A stretch of DNA of 28,976 nucleotides from Cellvibrionaceae bacterium (GTDB lineage Bacteria > Pseudomonadota > Gammaproteobacteria > Pseudomonadales > Cellvibrionaceae), in the NCBI GenBank assembly GCA_030597965.1, contig JAUVQU010000003.1:1-28976 (forward strand). The letters are read 5' to 3'. The notes under the pieces were generated by a model, which was not told the DNA's origin, ran no database searches, and was given only the letters and a program-made list of their open reading frames with translations. This document shows, piece by piece, positions 15,688-24,794 of the stretch. The position numbers were made by a program, and so were the translations under genes. Positions within the stretch are counted from its first letter, which is position 1; every line of letters begins with the position of its first letter.

Positions 15688-16245
15688 CTAGGTGGTTTCA
15701 CCTTGAGTATTTTTCTTTGAAGAATTCTTACGGATCATTACATAGGTAGCACCGGCACCCCCGTGGTGTTTTTGAGCGCTGTGGAAGGCCACAACATCTT
15801 CAAACTGCGGCAACCAGTGAGCGATGCAACTTTTTAGTGTCGCCTGCTGCTCTCTCCCCTCACCTTTGCCATGAGTAATCAGGCCACAGCGCACTTCGTA
15901 TTGAAGGCAATCTCGTACAAACGCAGAAACTGCTCGGCGCGCCTGCTCAACGCTGTGATGGTGTAAATCCAATCGCGCCTGAATTTCGTATTTTCCCAAA
16001 CGAAAATTTCGGTAGGCGCCATTCTGAATACCTGAACGTTTAAAATCCAAAATATCCTGTGGATTTAAGCGTTCAACAAACTCTCCCGACAAAGTATCAT
16101 CATCGACAATGCCCTCCTCTACGGCGGAACGACGTCGCGCAGCCAGACTCTCACCGCTGATTTTATTGGAAGATACCGACACTCGCTTTTCACGTTTAAT
16201 GGGCGTCACATCACCCATCGCCCGCATAAATTCGTCTTTACTCAT
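15688..16245 (-). CDS. Smr-domain protein (MutS2-type nuclease domain)
   Basis: This 185-residue protein carries a C-terminal Smr domain (about 90-175). Signatures are LDLHHHSVEQA (LDLHG-like motif), the loop THGKGEGR, and the end HHGGAGATYVMIRK (HGGxGATYV). Stand-alone proteins of this form, such as E. coli SmrA and SmrB, are endonucleases; SmrB cleaves mRNA between collided ribosomes. The N-terminal basic, flexible region (about 1-60) is typical. It starts five bases after the thioesterase gene, so the two are probably translated from one leftward transcript. Which Smr paralogue it represents cannot be decided here. Confidence 0.88.
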   Translation of the reverse strand: MSKDEFMRAMGDVTPIKREKRVSVSSNKISGESLAARRRSAVEEGIVDDDTLSGEFVERLNPQDILDFKRSGIQNGAYRNFRLGKYEIQARLDLHHHSVEQARRAVSAFVRDCLQYEVRCGLITHGKGEGREQQATLKSCIAHWLPQFEDVVAFHSAQKHHGGAGATYVMIRKNSSKKNTQGETT

Positions 16246-16250
16246 TGGTT

Positions 16251-16715
16251 TTAGAGCTCGCTGGGGTTTACTACGGCATCACCATAAATTCTCACAAATG
16301 GCTCAGGCATACGCTTGGGACGACCCGTTGTTATCTGCATACAAACCAATTGCCATTTAGCGCGAATCAAGGTCTGGCCATCACTCTTTCTCTGTATCTG
16401 AAAGCGTCGCTCCATATTCAACTTATCGTCTGTGGCCGTCAGCCAGGTGGCCGCCGTTAATGGCTCCCCCAAATAAACCGCCGCAATATAATCATATTCA
16501 GCGTGGCGGATGACCATCGAACGATCAAGCTCGTGATAGGCCTTCATGTCCAGGCCAAGAGAGCACGAGTGATCCCAGGCGACATCCTGACACCAATTGA
16601 CATAAACGCCATTGTTTACATGATCCAGACCATCGATATGCTCTTCACCTGGCAAAAAATCCATCGTGTAGGGGCTTGGCAAATCCCATTCAAGATCGAA
16701 CTGTTGTTCATTCAC
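16251..16715 (-). CDS. Hot-dog fold acyl-CoA thioesterase
   Basis: This 154-residue 4HBT/YbgC-like protein contains HIDGLDHVNNGVYVNW near the N-terminus, where Asp31 and Asn34-Asn35 sit in the active-site position of the family. Further on are RHAEYDYIAAVYLGE and ERRFQIQR, the central sheet of the hot-dog fold. It probably hydrolyses a short- or medium-chain acyl-CoA; the substrate is not determinable. The start at GTG 16715 is chosen because an agagag site precedes it and the fold begins at once; the frame stays open upstream to 16793 but that part has no family resemblance. It is the first gene of a two-gene unit with the Smr gene. Confidence 0.85.
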   Translation of the reverse strand: MNEQQFDLEWDLPSPYTMDFLPGEEHIDGLDHVNNGVYVNWCQDVAWDHSCSLGLDMKAYHELDRSMVIRHAEYDYIAAVYLGEPLTAATWLTATDDKLNMERRFQIQRKSDGQTLIRAKWQLVCMQITTGRPKRMPEPFVRIYGDAVVNPSEL

Positions 16716-16878
16716 CAATCTGCTCTCTCTGTGACTGAAAAGAACTGCAGAGTCTATGTCATATAACGCCGCGAAAGAAGCGGACAACCACAAGCGTCAA
16801 TTCAACGTCAAATTGTGGATATTTTGATGAAAAACTATACAATTGCCCACCTTTTTACTGATACAGACAGGTCAAGCC

Positions 16879-18195
16879 GTGTTTAAACCAGAACTTCTTT
16901 CACCCGCTGGCAGCCTGCGCAATATGCGCTACGCCTTTGCCTACGGTGCCGATGCCGTTTATGCCGGCCAGCCACGCTACAGCCTTCGTGTACGCAACAA
17001 CGAATTTAATGCTATGGGCAACATGCGCCAGGGTATTGAAGAAGCCCATCAACAGGGCAAGCTATTCTATCTGGCGTCCAATATAGCCGCCCACAACGAC
17101 AAGGTTCGCAGTTATATTCGCGATCTCGAAGAAGTTATTGAAATGGGCCCCGATGCGCTGATTATGTCCGACCCGGGATTGATTATGCTGGTACGTGAGC
17201 GCTGGCCAGACATGCCAATCCACTTATCCGTACAGGCCAATACAGTAAATTATGCGGCAGTGAAGTTCTGGCAAAACCTGGGGTTATCCCGTGTAATTTT
17301 GTCACGAGAGCTCTCCATTGAGGAGATTCGTGAAATTCGTAACCAGGTACCCAGTATGGAGCTGGAAGTCTTCGTTCACGGCGCTCTCTGTATTGCCTAT
17401 TCCGGCCGTTGCCTGCTGTCAGGCTACATGACTCATCGTGACGCCAATCAGGGCGCCTGCACCAACTCCTGTCGCTGGAAATATAACGCACAGGAAGCCA
17501 AAGAGAATGAAGTGGGTGATTTAATTCCCACGCAAAGCGTGAGTAGTTGGTCACCGGAAACACAGGCAGAGCCCGCCTTCCTGCTGGAAGAAGAGGGCCG
17601 CCCCGGAGAGCTCATGCCAGCTTACGAAGATGAGCACGGCACCTACATCATGAATTCAAAAGACCTGCGTGCTGTCCAGCATGTAAAAACTCTTACAGAG
17701 ATGGGCATCCACTCCCTGAAAATTGAAGGGCGTACCAAGTCTCACTACTACGCTGCTCGCACAGCCCAGATTTACCGCCGCGCCATAGACGACGCCGCTG
17801 CCGGAAAAGAATTTGATATGGGCATGATGAATGAGCTTGAGAAGCTGTCCAACCGTGGCTACACGGAAGGCTTTTACCGCCGTCACCCACCTGCGGAATA
17901 TCAGGAATACGAGCGCAGCTCATCAAAAACTCCGGGGCAGCAATTTGTTGGCGAAGTCATCGATGCCAACCGTCAGACATTAACCATTGAGGTGAAAAAC
18001 CGCTTTCAACTGGGGGACCACATGGAGTTGATGACCCCAAGTGGCAATCAATTTTTTGATCTGGGAATGCTGGAAAATACTGTGGGTGAATCTATGGAAG
18101 TCGCGCCCGGCTCAGGCCATACTGTTCGTATTCTCCGCCCTGAAGGTGTTAGTGATACGGACCTGAAACATAGCCTGCTGGTCAGAGGCGTATAA
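16879..18195 (+). CDS. trhP: tRNA hydroxylation protein P (YegQ, peptidase U32 family)
   Basis: This 438-residue protein is highly similar to E. coli YegQ, now TrhP, which makes 5-hydroxyuridine at wobble position 34 of tRNAs from prephenate. The U32 signature (EVFVHGALCIAYSGRCLLSG) and the cysteines after it (GACTNSCRW), which may bind an iron-sulfur cluster, are present. The second conserved block EDEHGTYIMNSKDLRA and the block SLKIEGRTKSHYYAARTAQ are also clear. The start is GTG 16879 (VFKPELLSPAG), matching the family N-terminus, with agg seven bases upstream; an upstream frame to 16843 is discounted. A strong bidirectional terminator lies after it. It is divergent from the thioesterase gene. 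Confidence 0.93.
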   Translation: MFKPELLSPAGSLRNMRYAFAYGADAVYAGQPRYSLRVRNNEFNAMGNMRQGIEEAHQQGKLFYLASNIAAHNDKVRSYIRDLEEVIEMGPDALIMSDPGLIMLVRERWPDMPIHLSVQANTVNYAAVKFWQNLGLSRVILSRELSIEEIREIRNQVPSMELEVFVHGALCIAYSGRCLLSGYMTHRDANQGACTNSCRWKYNAQEAKENEVGDLIPTQSVSSWSPETQAEPAFLLEEEGRPGELMPAYEDEHGTYIMNSKDLRAVQHVKTLTEMGIHSLKIEGRTKSHYYAARTAQIYRRAIDDAAAGKEFDMGMMNELEKLSNRGYTEGFYRRHPPAEYQEYERSSSKTPGQQFVGEVIDANRQTLTIEVKNRFQLGDHMELMTPSGNQFFDLGMLENTVGESMEVAPGSGHTVRILRPEGVSDTDLKHSLLVRGV

Positions 18196-18224
18196 CCACA
18201 GCCGTCTTTTACTGGTTTCACCGC

Positions 18225-18259
18225 ATAAAAAAACGCCGCGTAAAGCGGCGTTTTTTTAT
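18225..18259. terminator. Bidirectional terminator between trhP and acs
   Basis: A 15-bp perfect stem (18225-18239 with 18245-18259) closes a gtaaa loop, with a cgccgc core and seven Ts following on each strand. It can stop both convergent genes. Confidence 0.95.
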
Positions 18260-18271
18260 GGCGCAGCCTTT

Positions 18272-20209
18272 TTATCGGTTTAAACGCCCTTCGATCAGAG
18301 TATCTACCACGCCCGGGTCAGCAAGCGTTGAAGTATCCCCCAAACTATCCAGCTCATTAGCCGCCACTTTACGCAGAATACGGCGCATAATTTTACCCGA
18401 GCGAGTTTTTGGCAAGCCCGGCGCCCACTGAATCATATCTGGCTTAGCGATTGAGCCAATTTCCTGCACACACAAGCCAATCAATTCTTTCTTCAGCTCA
18501 TCCGTACCCTCTACACCGACCATAGGTGTGACATAGCAATAAATACCCTGCCCTTTAATGGCATGCTCATAACCCACCACCGCAGCCTCGGCAATTTTAG
18601 GGTGCAGAACCAGTGCACTTTCAATTTCTGCGGTACCCATACGGTGACCGGAGACATTCAACACATCATCCACACGACCGGTAATCCAGTAGTAACCATC
18701 TTCATCGCGGCGCGCGCCGTCACCCGTGAAGTAGTAGCCGGGATAAGTTGAATAGTAGGTATCAATGCAACGCTGGTGGTCACCATAGACACTGCGGATC
18801 TGGCTAGGCCAAGAACTCTTAATCGCCAAACTACCGGAACAAGCGCCTTCGATTTCTTTGCCATCGGCATCCAAAATGACAGGCTCCACACCAAAGAAAG
18901 GCACAGTCGCAGAACCCGGCTTCAAATCGGTCGCGCCAGGTAAAGGCGTCAACATATGAGCGCCGGTTTCAGTCTGCCACCAGGTATCAACAATCGGACA
19001 ACGCCCTTCGCCAATCACTTTGTGATACCACTCCCAAGCCTCCGGGTTTATAGGCTCGCCCACCGTACCCAGCACGCGCAGTGATTCACGTGATGTATTG
19101 GCCACAAAATCATCACCGGCACCCATCAGGGCACGAATTGCCGTCGGTGCGGTATAGAAAATATTAACCTGGTGCTTATCAACAATCTGCCAGCAGCGGG
19201 AGGCATCTGGATAGGTTGGCACGCCCTCAAACATCAAGGTAATCGCGCCATTCGCCAGAGGACCATAGACGATGTAACTGTGGCCAGTCACCCAGCCTAC
19301 ATCCGCTGTACACCAATAAACATCACCTTCTTTATAGTCGAAAGTGTACTTATGGGTCATGGCACACTGCAGTAGATAACCTGCGGTAGTGTGCAACACA
19401 CCCTTAGGTGTCCCAGTGGAACCTGAGGTGTAAAGAATAAACAGTGGGTCTTCTGCGCCCATAGGCTCTGGCTCACAGTGGTCACCTATATTGTTGGTGA
19501 CCTCGTCGTACCAGATATCTCGACCTTCGGTCCAATCAACACGACCACCGGTACGATTCAATACGATACAAGTATGAACATCCGGGCACTCGGCCAAAGC
19601 TTTATCGGCATTGGCTTTAAGTGGTACGGTCTTGGAACCACGCAGGCCTTCGTCAGCGGTAATGAGCAGCTTACAGTCAGAATCTAAAATACGCCCTTTC
19701 AGGGCATCGGGAGAAAAACCGCCAAACACAACAGAATGAACGGCGCCTATACGCGCACAAGCCAACATGGCATAGGCCGCTTCTGGCACCATCGGCATGT
19801 AAATACAGACGCGATCACCTTTCTTAACACCACGTTCTTTGAGTACATTCGCCAACGCGCACACCTGATGGTACAGCTCGCGATAGGTAATATGGAGGGA
19901 CTCAGAAGGGTCATCCCCCTCCCAAATAATAGCTGTCTGATCTGCCCTGGTTTCTAAATGACGATCAATACAGTTAACACTGACGTTAAGCTCAGCGCCT
20001 TCAAACCAAGACGCTGTACCCGCATGAAAATCGAACTCTCGAATTTTTACGGCGGGTTTTGAAAAGGTTAAAAACTTTTCAGCCTGCTCACCCCAAAACA
20101 CCTCAGGTAAATGAATGGAGCGGTGATACATATCGTCATAGAGTTCTTTATTGATCAGCGCACTTTCGGCAAAAGCCTCTGGGACTGGGTAAATTTTGGC
20201 ATCTGACAT
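18272..20209 (-). CDS. acs: Acetyl-CoA synthetase
   Basis: Acs converts acetate, ATP and CoA to acetyl-CoA in two steps via acetyl-AMP. The 645-residue protein (E. coli 652) has the AMP-binding P-loop ILYTSGSTGTPKGVLHT, the motif WWQTETG, the YFTGDGARRDEDGYYWITGR block and the C-terminal PKTRSGKIMRRILR. Lys606 of the last motif is the adenylation-critical lysine that is silenced by acetylation in many bacteria. The start is ATG 20209 (MSDAKIYPVP), with agga eight bases upstream; an in-frame extension to 20278 is not conserved. The upstream 100-base region is shared with a divergent small membrane-protein gene. Confidence 0.97.
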   Translation of the reverse strand: MSDAKIYPVPEAFAESALINKELYDDMYHRSIHLPEVFWGEQAEKFLTFSKPAVKIREFDFHAGTASWFEGAELNVSVNCIDRHLETRADQTAIIWEGDDPSESLHITYRELYHQVCALANVLKERGVKKGDRVCIYMPMVPEAAYAMLACARIGAVHSVVFGGFSPDALKGRILDSDCKLLITADEGLRGSKTVPLKANADKALAECPDVHTCIVLNRTGGRVDWTEGRDIWYDEVTNNIGDHCEPEPMGAEDPLFILYTSGSTGTPKGVLHTTAGYLLQCAMTHKYTFDYKEGDVYWCTADVGWVTGHSYIVYGPLANGAITLMFEGVPTYPDASRCWQIVDKHQVNIFYTAPTAIRALMGAGDDFVANTSRESLRVLGTVGEPINPEAWEWYHKVIGEGRCPIVDTWWQTETGAHMLTPLPGATDLKPGSATVPFFGVEPVILDADGKEIEGACSGSLAIKSSWPSQIRSVYGDHQRCIDTYYSTYPGYYFTGDGARRDEDGYYWITGRVDDVLNVSGHRMGTAEIESALVLHPKIAEAAVVGYEHAIKGQGIYCYVTPMVGVEGTDELKKELIGLCVQEIGSIAKPDMIQWAPGLPKTRSGKIMRRILRKVAANELDSLGDTSTLADPGVVDTLIEGRLNR

Positions 20210-20379
20210 AGCTTTATTCCTATTCTTATCTCTTACTAAAAGTAGCAGGGTATTTTTATCACGGGAACATCTTTTCATATCTTTTCAACGGTCGGTATTA
20301 TGCTTAAGTATTAGTTGCTACCCGATTGATAGCAGCTGGACGACAAACCCACCGATTCACAGAAGAGGAAAACCATATT

Positions 20380-20571
20380 ATGTCTTTATTTAAAGTGCTT
20401 GGGCTATTACTCATCGCATTGTTAATTCTAATCCCCTTACTTGAACGCCGGGCTAAAACAAAGAATCTTAGCCCGGAGGATGACGCCAAAATTGACCGCC
20501 TAAGTCGATGGATTTTTCCATTACTGGTCTCACTAATTATCTTGCAACTACTCGCACTGACGATCTCCTAA
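20380..20571 (+). CDS. Small two-helix membrane protein, 63 aa
   Basis: Two hydrophobic helices (about 3-21, VLGLLLIALLILIPLL, and about 44-61, WIFPLLVSLIILQLLAL) are joined by a charged loop (RRAKTKNLSPEDDAK). The start ATG 20380 has gagga about eleven bases upstream. I do not recognise a family. By charge, the basic loop after helix one suggests it faces the cytoplasm, giving both ends outside. It is divergent from acs, and a ParA-type gene follows after 113 bases. Confidence 0.6.
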   Translation: MSLFKVLGLLLIALLILIPLLERRAKTKNLSPEDDAKIDRLSRWIFPLLVSLIILQLLALTIS

Positions 20572-20684
20572 GACTGATCCTCAAATCACCCGCTCAGCGC
20601 CAGGACTCAAAGAACAATCAATATAGACAAAAGTCACTAAAGGCATGATAATCCTAGCGACTTAAATCTTTCCTGGAGATGCAC

Positions 20685-21380
20685 ATGCTTAAAGTAGTCA
20701 TCGTTAACTCAAAAGGCGGTGCCGGAAAAACAACCCTATCAACCAATATCGCCAGTTACTTTGCAAATTCCGGATATAAAACCACATTAATAGATCACGA
20801 CACTCAGGCTTCCAGTACTTACTGGCTGAAGAGCCGCCCAGAATACGCCTCCCAAATTCAATCCATTTACGCCCATGATCGTCTGTTCGGAGTCACCCGC
20901 AGCTGGCATTTAAAGCCTGACCCACAGACACAGTGTGTAGTGGTCGACAGTCCATCGGCATTAGACCTGATCGGCTTTAAAGATGAGCTCGCGAGCGCTA
21001 ATGCAATTTTAATTCCAGTGCTCTCATCTACAATTGACGTACACGCCGCATTGGATTTTTTTAAAGAGATGCAGTTAAAAACTAAGATTCAGCATACCGA
21101 TCAGAGAGTAGCGATTATTGCTAACCGCATCCATCACCGCTCCCATCTTCCCTTGAATCTGCAGCCGCTAAGACAGCTTATTAACTCCCTCGGAATCAAA
21201 TTTATCGCAACTCTCAGAGACTCTGAAAACTATCTGAAAGCCTATGAACAGGGGCTTGGAATTTTTGAACTGGAAGGCAGAACGATAAAGAAAGATATAG
21301 ATTGCTGGTGTTCGTTATTAACTTGGCTAGAAACCCGCGCTGAAATATCTAAACAGAAAGAACACCAGGAACATCGTTAA
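20685..21380 (+). CDS. Orphan ParA-type ATPase
   Basis: This 231-residue ATPase of the ParA/MinD/MipZ superfamily has a deviant Walker A motif with the signature lysine (NSKGGAGKTTLS, Lys10 and Lys15). The switch I segment is LIDHDTQASSTYW, and the Walker B strand is CVVVDSPSALD. It lacks an N-terminal helix-turn-helix, and no ParB or partner gene is adjacent, so it is not an obvious plasmid or chromosome partition pair. It could position another cargo (chemoreceptor, pilus or cellulose-type orphans are known). ATG 20685 is preferred over ATG 20679 because ggag ends six bases before it. Convergent panC follows after about 116 bases. Confidence 0.85.
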   Translation: MLKVVIVNSKGGAGKTTLSTNIASYFANSGYKTTLIDHDTQASSTYWLKSRPEYASQIQSIYAHDRLFGVTRSWHLKPDPQTQCVVVDSPSALDLIGFKDELASANAILIPVLSSTIDVHAALDFFKEMQLKTKIQHTDQRVAIIANRIHHRSHLPLNLQPLRQLINSLGIKFIATLRDSENYLKAYEQGLGIFELEGRTIKKDIDCWCSLLTWLETRAEISKQKEHQEHR

Positions 21381-21496
21381 AAAATCGACTCTAAGCCACT
21401 GCTGCCCCACAGCTTTAAAGTCAAAGACCTAGTGACCCCAAAGTATTAAGGCCCTTCAGTAAAAATTACAGGACAGCAATAATTCTAACTATGTTT

Positions 21497-22351
21497 TTAC
21501 CGGACGCGGCTAAATGACAGGTTATCAATCAGGCGGGCACCTTCGGTAAACATAGCCCCCAGCACTGTAATAGCCTCAGTCTTATCATCAACCCGCTGTA
21601 ATGTTTTACTGCAGCAAATACTAAAATAGTCGACTTTAAAACCCGCCTGCTCAATAGCCTGTATCGCTTCATTTTCCAGCTGTGAAAAGTCCTCACGACC
21701 CGATTGCACAGCCTCCCGAATACCATTCAACTGCTGGCTCAATATCACCACTTTAGGCCGCTCGGTCGCCGTAATAAACCCATTGCGCGAGCTCATCGCC
21801 AAGCCATCACCCTCACGATGAGTTTCCATTGCAGTGATGCAAATCGGCATGCATAAATCTTCGACCATACGACGAATTACCGCTAACTGCTGATAATCCT
21901 TTAAGCCAAACACAGCCTCATCCGGTTGCACAATGTTGAACAACTTAGATACCACTGTCGTTACCCCGTCAAAATGACCGGGGCGGGCAGCGCCGCACAA
22001 CACACCCGTCATTGTCGGGCAAATAACGCGAGTCTGAACTTCTGTGCCATTGGGGTACATCTCAGCGTCATCGGGGTTAAACAGGTAATCGCAGCCCGCT
22101 ACCTCCAACCGATCGATGTCTGCCTGCAGGGTTCTGGGATATTTGTCTAAGTCAGAGCTGTCGTTAAACTGCAGGCCATTCACGAAAATAGAACACACCA
22201 CCACGTCATTGGTTTGCTGCGCTTTTTTGACCAGCTCTATGTGAGCGGCGTGTAAATTGCCCATGGTGGGCACAAAGCCGATACGTTTGCCTGCCTGACG
22301 CGCTTGCTTTAATTCATCGCGTAACAAAGAGATCTGGTGAAATACTTTCAT
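21497..22351 (-). CDS. panC: Pantothenate synthetase with altered motifs
   Basis: PanC joins pantoate and beta-alanine with ATP through a pantoyl-adenylate. The 284-residue length matches the family. The fold is clear from VPTMGNLH, the phrase YPRTLQADIDRLE, RPGHFDGVTTVVSKLFNIVQPD, FGLKDYQQL and LAMSSRNGF. Two signature sites differ from the norm: the nucleotide-binding HxGH is HAAH (His34 and His37 kept, Gly replaced by Ala), and FVNP is FVNG. Whether this weakens activity is unknown. The usual partner panB is not in the window; the gene is co-directional with, and 76 bases downstream of, dnaB. Its ribosome site is weak (agga about 11 bases upstream). Confidence 0.93.
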   Translation of the reverse strand: MKVFHQISLLRDELKQARQAGKRIGFVPTMGNLHAAHIELVKKAQQTNDVVVCSIFVNGLQFNDSSDLDKYPRTLQADIDRLEVAGCDYLFNPDDAEMYPNGTEVQTRVICPTMTGVLCGAARPGHFDGVTTVVSKLFNIVQPDEAVFGLKDYQQLAVIRRMVEDLCMPICITAMETHREGDGLAMSSRNGFITATERPKVVILSQQLNGIREAVQSGREDFSQLENEAIQAIEQAGFKVDYFSICCSKTLQRVDDKTEAITVLGAMFTEGARLIDNLSFSRVR

Positions 22352-22427
22352 AGGAGGTTAAATCCTGAAAATTTAAACGAGATATTAATCCGGGCCCGAG
22401 GCGACCTAAAAGGCTTATCCCTGAAGA

Positions 22428-23897
22428 TTAATAACCACCGCCCTGAGAGTCATAATAGCCGGGGGCTAAATTCTCAAAACGGGTAAACTGACCGAGGAAG
22501 GTCGCCTTGGTGGTACCAATTTCACCATTACGTTGTTTACCGATAATCAACTCAGCAATGCCTTTATCCGGGCTGTCTTCGTTGTAATACTCATCGCGGT
22601 AAATGAATAAAATGATATCGGCATCCTGCTCAATCGCTCCGGATTCACGCAGGTCTGAGTTCATTGGGCGCTTATTCGGACGCTGTTCCACACCACGGTT
22701 CAACTGTGACAAGGCTACGACAGGACAACTGTATTCTTTAGCCAAACCTTTAAGTGATCGGGAGATCTCTGAAATTTCCTGGGTACGCCCCTCACTTTTA
22801 CCCGCCACCTGCATCAACTGCAGGTAATCGAGCATGATGAGCGCCGGAGACGCCAGATTTAACGCTTCATCAATGGTGAGGTTTGGGTCTTTCTGTTGCA
22901 AAGTGGCGGCATGAGTCCGCGTCACTCGCTTCACTCTGGCGCGGACTTCCTGCGGAGTAAGACCCGGCGTGTCATCAATAAACAGCGGCTTGTCTTTCAT
23001 CTTACTCACGGCCGCTGTGAGCTTCGGCCAGTCTTCTTCTGTCAGGGAGCCATCACGTAACTTGCCCGCATCAATACGGCCCACGGAAGACAGCATTCGC
23101 ATCACCAGTGAGTCCGCCGGCATTTCCATACTGAAGATTAATGTCGGTTTGTCTTGCGTCATCAACGCCGCTTCAGCGAACGTTAATGCCAGTGCGGTTT
23201 TACCCATAGAAGGGCGCGCCGCCAACACAATCATCTCTCCCGGCTGCCAACCAGACGTTTGCTGATCCAGGTCTGCTAAGCCCGTTGATAAGCCGGTGAT
23301 ATCTGCATCCGAGCGAAAGCGTTCATCAATTTTTTCAACAGACATTTTCAGCAGTGCATTAACGTCTTGAAAACCACCCTCTTTAGGACGGTCTTCGGCA
23401 ATTTCAGCCACGCGCTTTTCCGCGAGCTGCAGCAAATCATCAGAATCAAGGCCTGCCGGGTTATGGCTTGAACGGGTAATCTCATTCGCAGCATGGATGA
23501 GTCGACGCAGCGTGGCACGCTCTCGAATAATATTGGCGTAGGCACCAATATTGGCAGCGCTCGGCGTTTGATGGGCCATCTCCATGAGATAACTCAGGCC
23601 ACCGATACTTTCCAGAGCTTGATGGCGATTTAATTCTTCAGAGAGGGTAATAACATCTAACGGTTGGCCGGCCTCATAAAGCTTGGCCAACATACGAAAA
23701 ATTTCGCGGTGACTTTCTCGGTAGAAATCTTCTTCTGAGAGCACTTCAGCAACGTTATCGAAACGCTGATTATCCAGCATCAAGCCACCGAGCACTGCCT
23801 GTTCGGCCTCTATAGAATGAGGCATCGTACTATTGGCCGCATCCGCGGACATATCGGCAACTGGGCGCGAAAAATCAGACTCGAAAGCTTCAGACAT
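22428..23897 (-). CDS. dnaB: Replicative DNA helicase DnaB
   Basis: This hexameric 5'-to-3' helicase of the replication fork has 489 residues. The N-terminal DnaB domain (about 25-130) is followed by a linker and the RecA-like motor. Walker A is ARPSMGKTALA with Lys233, the Walker B strand is ALIMLDYLQLM, and the later helicase motifs ALSQLNRGVEQRPNKRPM, RESGAIEQDADIILFIYR and IGKQRNG are intact. No intein is present. It belongs to the classical r-protein neighbourhood rpsF-rpsR-rplI-dnaB, but 411 bases separate it from rplI, so a separate promoter is likely. The ATG at 23897 has gggaaag nearby. Confidence 0.98.
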   Translation of the reverse strand: MSEAFESDFSRPVADMSADAANSTMPHSIEAEQAVLGGLMLDNQRFDNVAEVLSEEDFYRESHREIFRMLAKLYEAGQPLDVITLSEELNRHQALESIGGLSYLMEMAHQTPSAANIGAYANIIRERATLRRLIHAANEITRSSHNPAGLDSDDLLQLAEKRVAEIAEDRPKEGGFQDVNALLKMSVEKIDERFRSDADITGLSTGLADLDQQTSGWQPGEMIVLAARPSMGKTALALTFAEAALMTQDKPTLIFSMEMPADSLVMRMLSSVGRIDAGKLRDGSLTEEDWPKLTAAVSKMKDKPLFIDDTPGLTPQEVRARVKRVTRTHAATLQQKDPNLTIDEALNLASPALIMLDYLQLMQVAGKSEGRTQEISEISRSLKGLAKEYSCPVVALSQLNRGVEQRPNKRPMNSDLRESGAIEQDADIILFIYRDEYYNEDSPDKGIAELIIGKQRNGEIGTTKATFLGQFTRFENLAPGYYDSQGGGY

Positions 23898-24308
23898 TCA
23901 TCTTTCCCGAAGGGTTAGGTCATAAAATAAAGGCCAAGGGCCTGCCAAGATTATTTTGAGCGCAGCTGTTGCTGCCTTAAATGGCGGCAGATAGGCGCCA
24001 GGAGTGTAACTTGGCATTCCAAATCAACGATGAGCAACGAAATATAGTGCGACTTTAAGGTGGGATAACTTCACCTTGAGCAGCGCAATCCAAATATTTC
24101 TAGCAGGCCTTAGTGTATGCCCAAGCTCGCCTCGCGCCAACCCCAAGCGAGGAATATATCAGAGCTATAACACCAATTCTCAACGTAAACCCAGAACGCA
24201 AATCGGGCGCAACCAACACAAACCCAAGAGACCTTGAATTCATATCGGATGCGCCCGACAGCAATACCCGCCTTAACAGCGGGTATTTAAGTGCTTATTC
24301 AGCAACAC
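23898..24308. other. 411-base non-coding gap between rplI and dnaB
   Basis: Apart from the hairpin at 24263-24287, I see no gene here. A plus-strand frame at 24113-24334 has no family resemblance and overlaps the 3' end of rplI. A TTGGCA-like hexamer on the minus strand about 70 bases before dnaB has no good -10 box, so a dnaB promoter is only suspected. An inverted pair aaggtg/cacctt lies near 24057-24078. A non-coding RNA cannot be excluded. Confidence 0.5.
24263..24287 (-). terminator. Hairpin downstream of rplI, probable partial terminator
   Basis: A 9-bp perfect stem (24263-24271, aatacccgc, with 24279-24287) closes a 7-base loop, starting 21 bases after the rplI stop. It lacks a strong T-run on the minus strand, so read-through into dnaB is likely. 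Confidence 0.5.
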
Positions 24309-24755
24309 TTATTCTGCAACAACAGAGACCTTAACGGCCTGAGTCACATCAGAGTGCACCTGAACATCAACTTCGTATTCACCCAGTTCACGCAAAGTAC
24401 CTTCAGGCAGCTTAATTTCAGCCTTAGATACTTCAACGCCAGCTTCGGTGATGGCAGCAGCCAAATCACGAGAACCCAAAGAACCGAACAGCTTACCTTC
24501 ATCGCCTGCCGTTGCAGTGATGGTGATAGCCAATTCAGCCAATTGAGCAGCGCGAACTTCAGCAGCAGCTTTCTTCTCAGCAGCAGCCGCTTCTAATTCA
24601 GCGCGACGAGCTTCAAACTCAGCGATGTTAGCAGCAGTAGCAGCAATTGCTTTGCCTTGTGGCAACAGGAAGTTACGACCGTAACCAGCCTTCACAGAAA
24701 CCTGATCGCCGATGGTACCCAGCTTGCCTACTTTTTCGAGCAGAATAACGTTCAT
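24309..24755 (-). CDS. rplI: 50S ribosomal protein L9
   Basis: L9 binds 23S rRNA domain V through its N-terminal domain and helps maintain reading frame. The 148-residue protein has the standard N-terminus (MNVILLEKVGKLGTIGDQV, KAGYGRNFLLPQG), the long central helix rich in Ala and Glu (about 40-75), and the C-terminal domain (GKLFGSLGSRDLA, ending VHSDVTQAVKV). Length matches E. coli (149). The ribosome site gagga is eight bases before the ATG. It follows the multi-spanning membrane protein gene in the rpsF operon. Confidence 0.98.
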   Translation of the reverse strand: MNVILLEKVGKLGTIGDQVSVKAGYGRNFLLPQGKAIAATAANIAEFEARRAELEAAAAEKKAAAEVRAAQLAELAITITATAGDEGKLFGSLGSRDLAAAITEAGVEVSKAEIKLPEGTLRELGEYEVDVQVHSDVTQAVKVSVVAE

Positions 24756-24794
24756 TTCGTTAATCCTCTAAATGTTAAATGTGTACGCACAACC

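Noticed and set aside
18658..19957. Several frames opposite to acs
   Set aside because: They are in shadow of a clear acetyl-CoA synthetase and have no family resemblance.
24113..24334. Plus-strand 73-residue frame between dnaB and rplI
   Set aside because: No family resemblance, no ribosome site of note, and it overlaps rplI.
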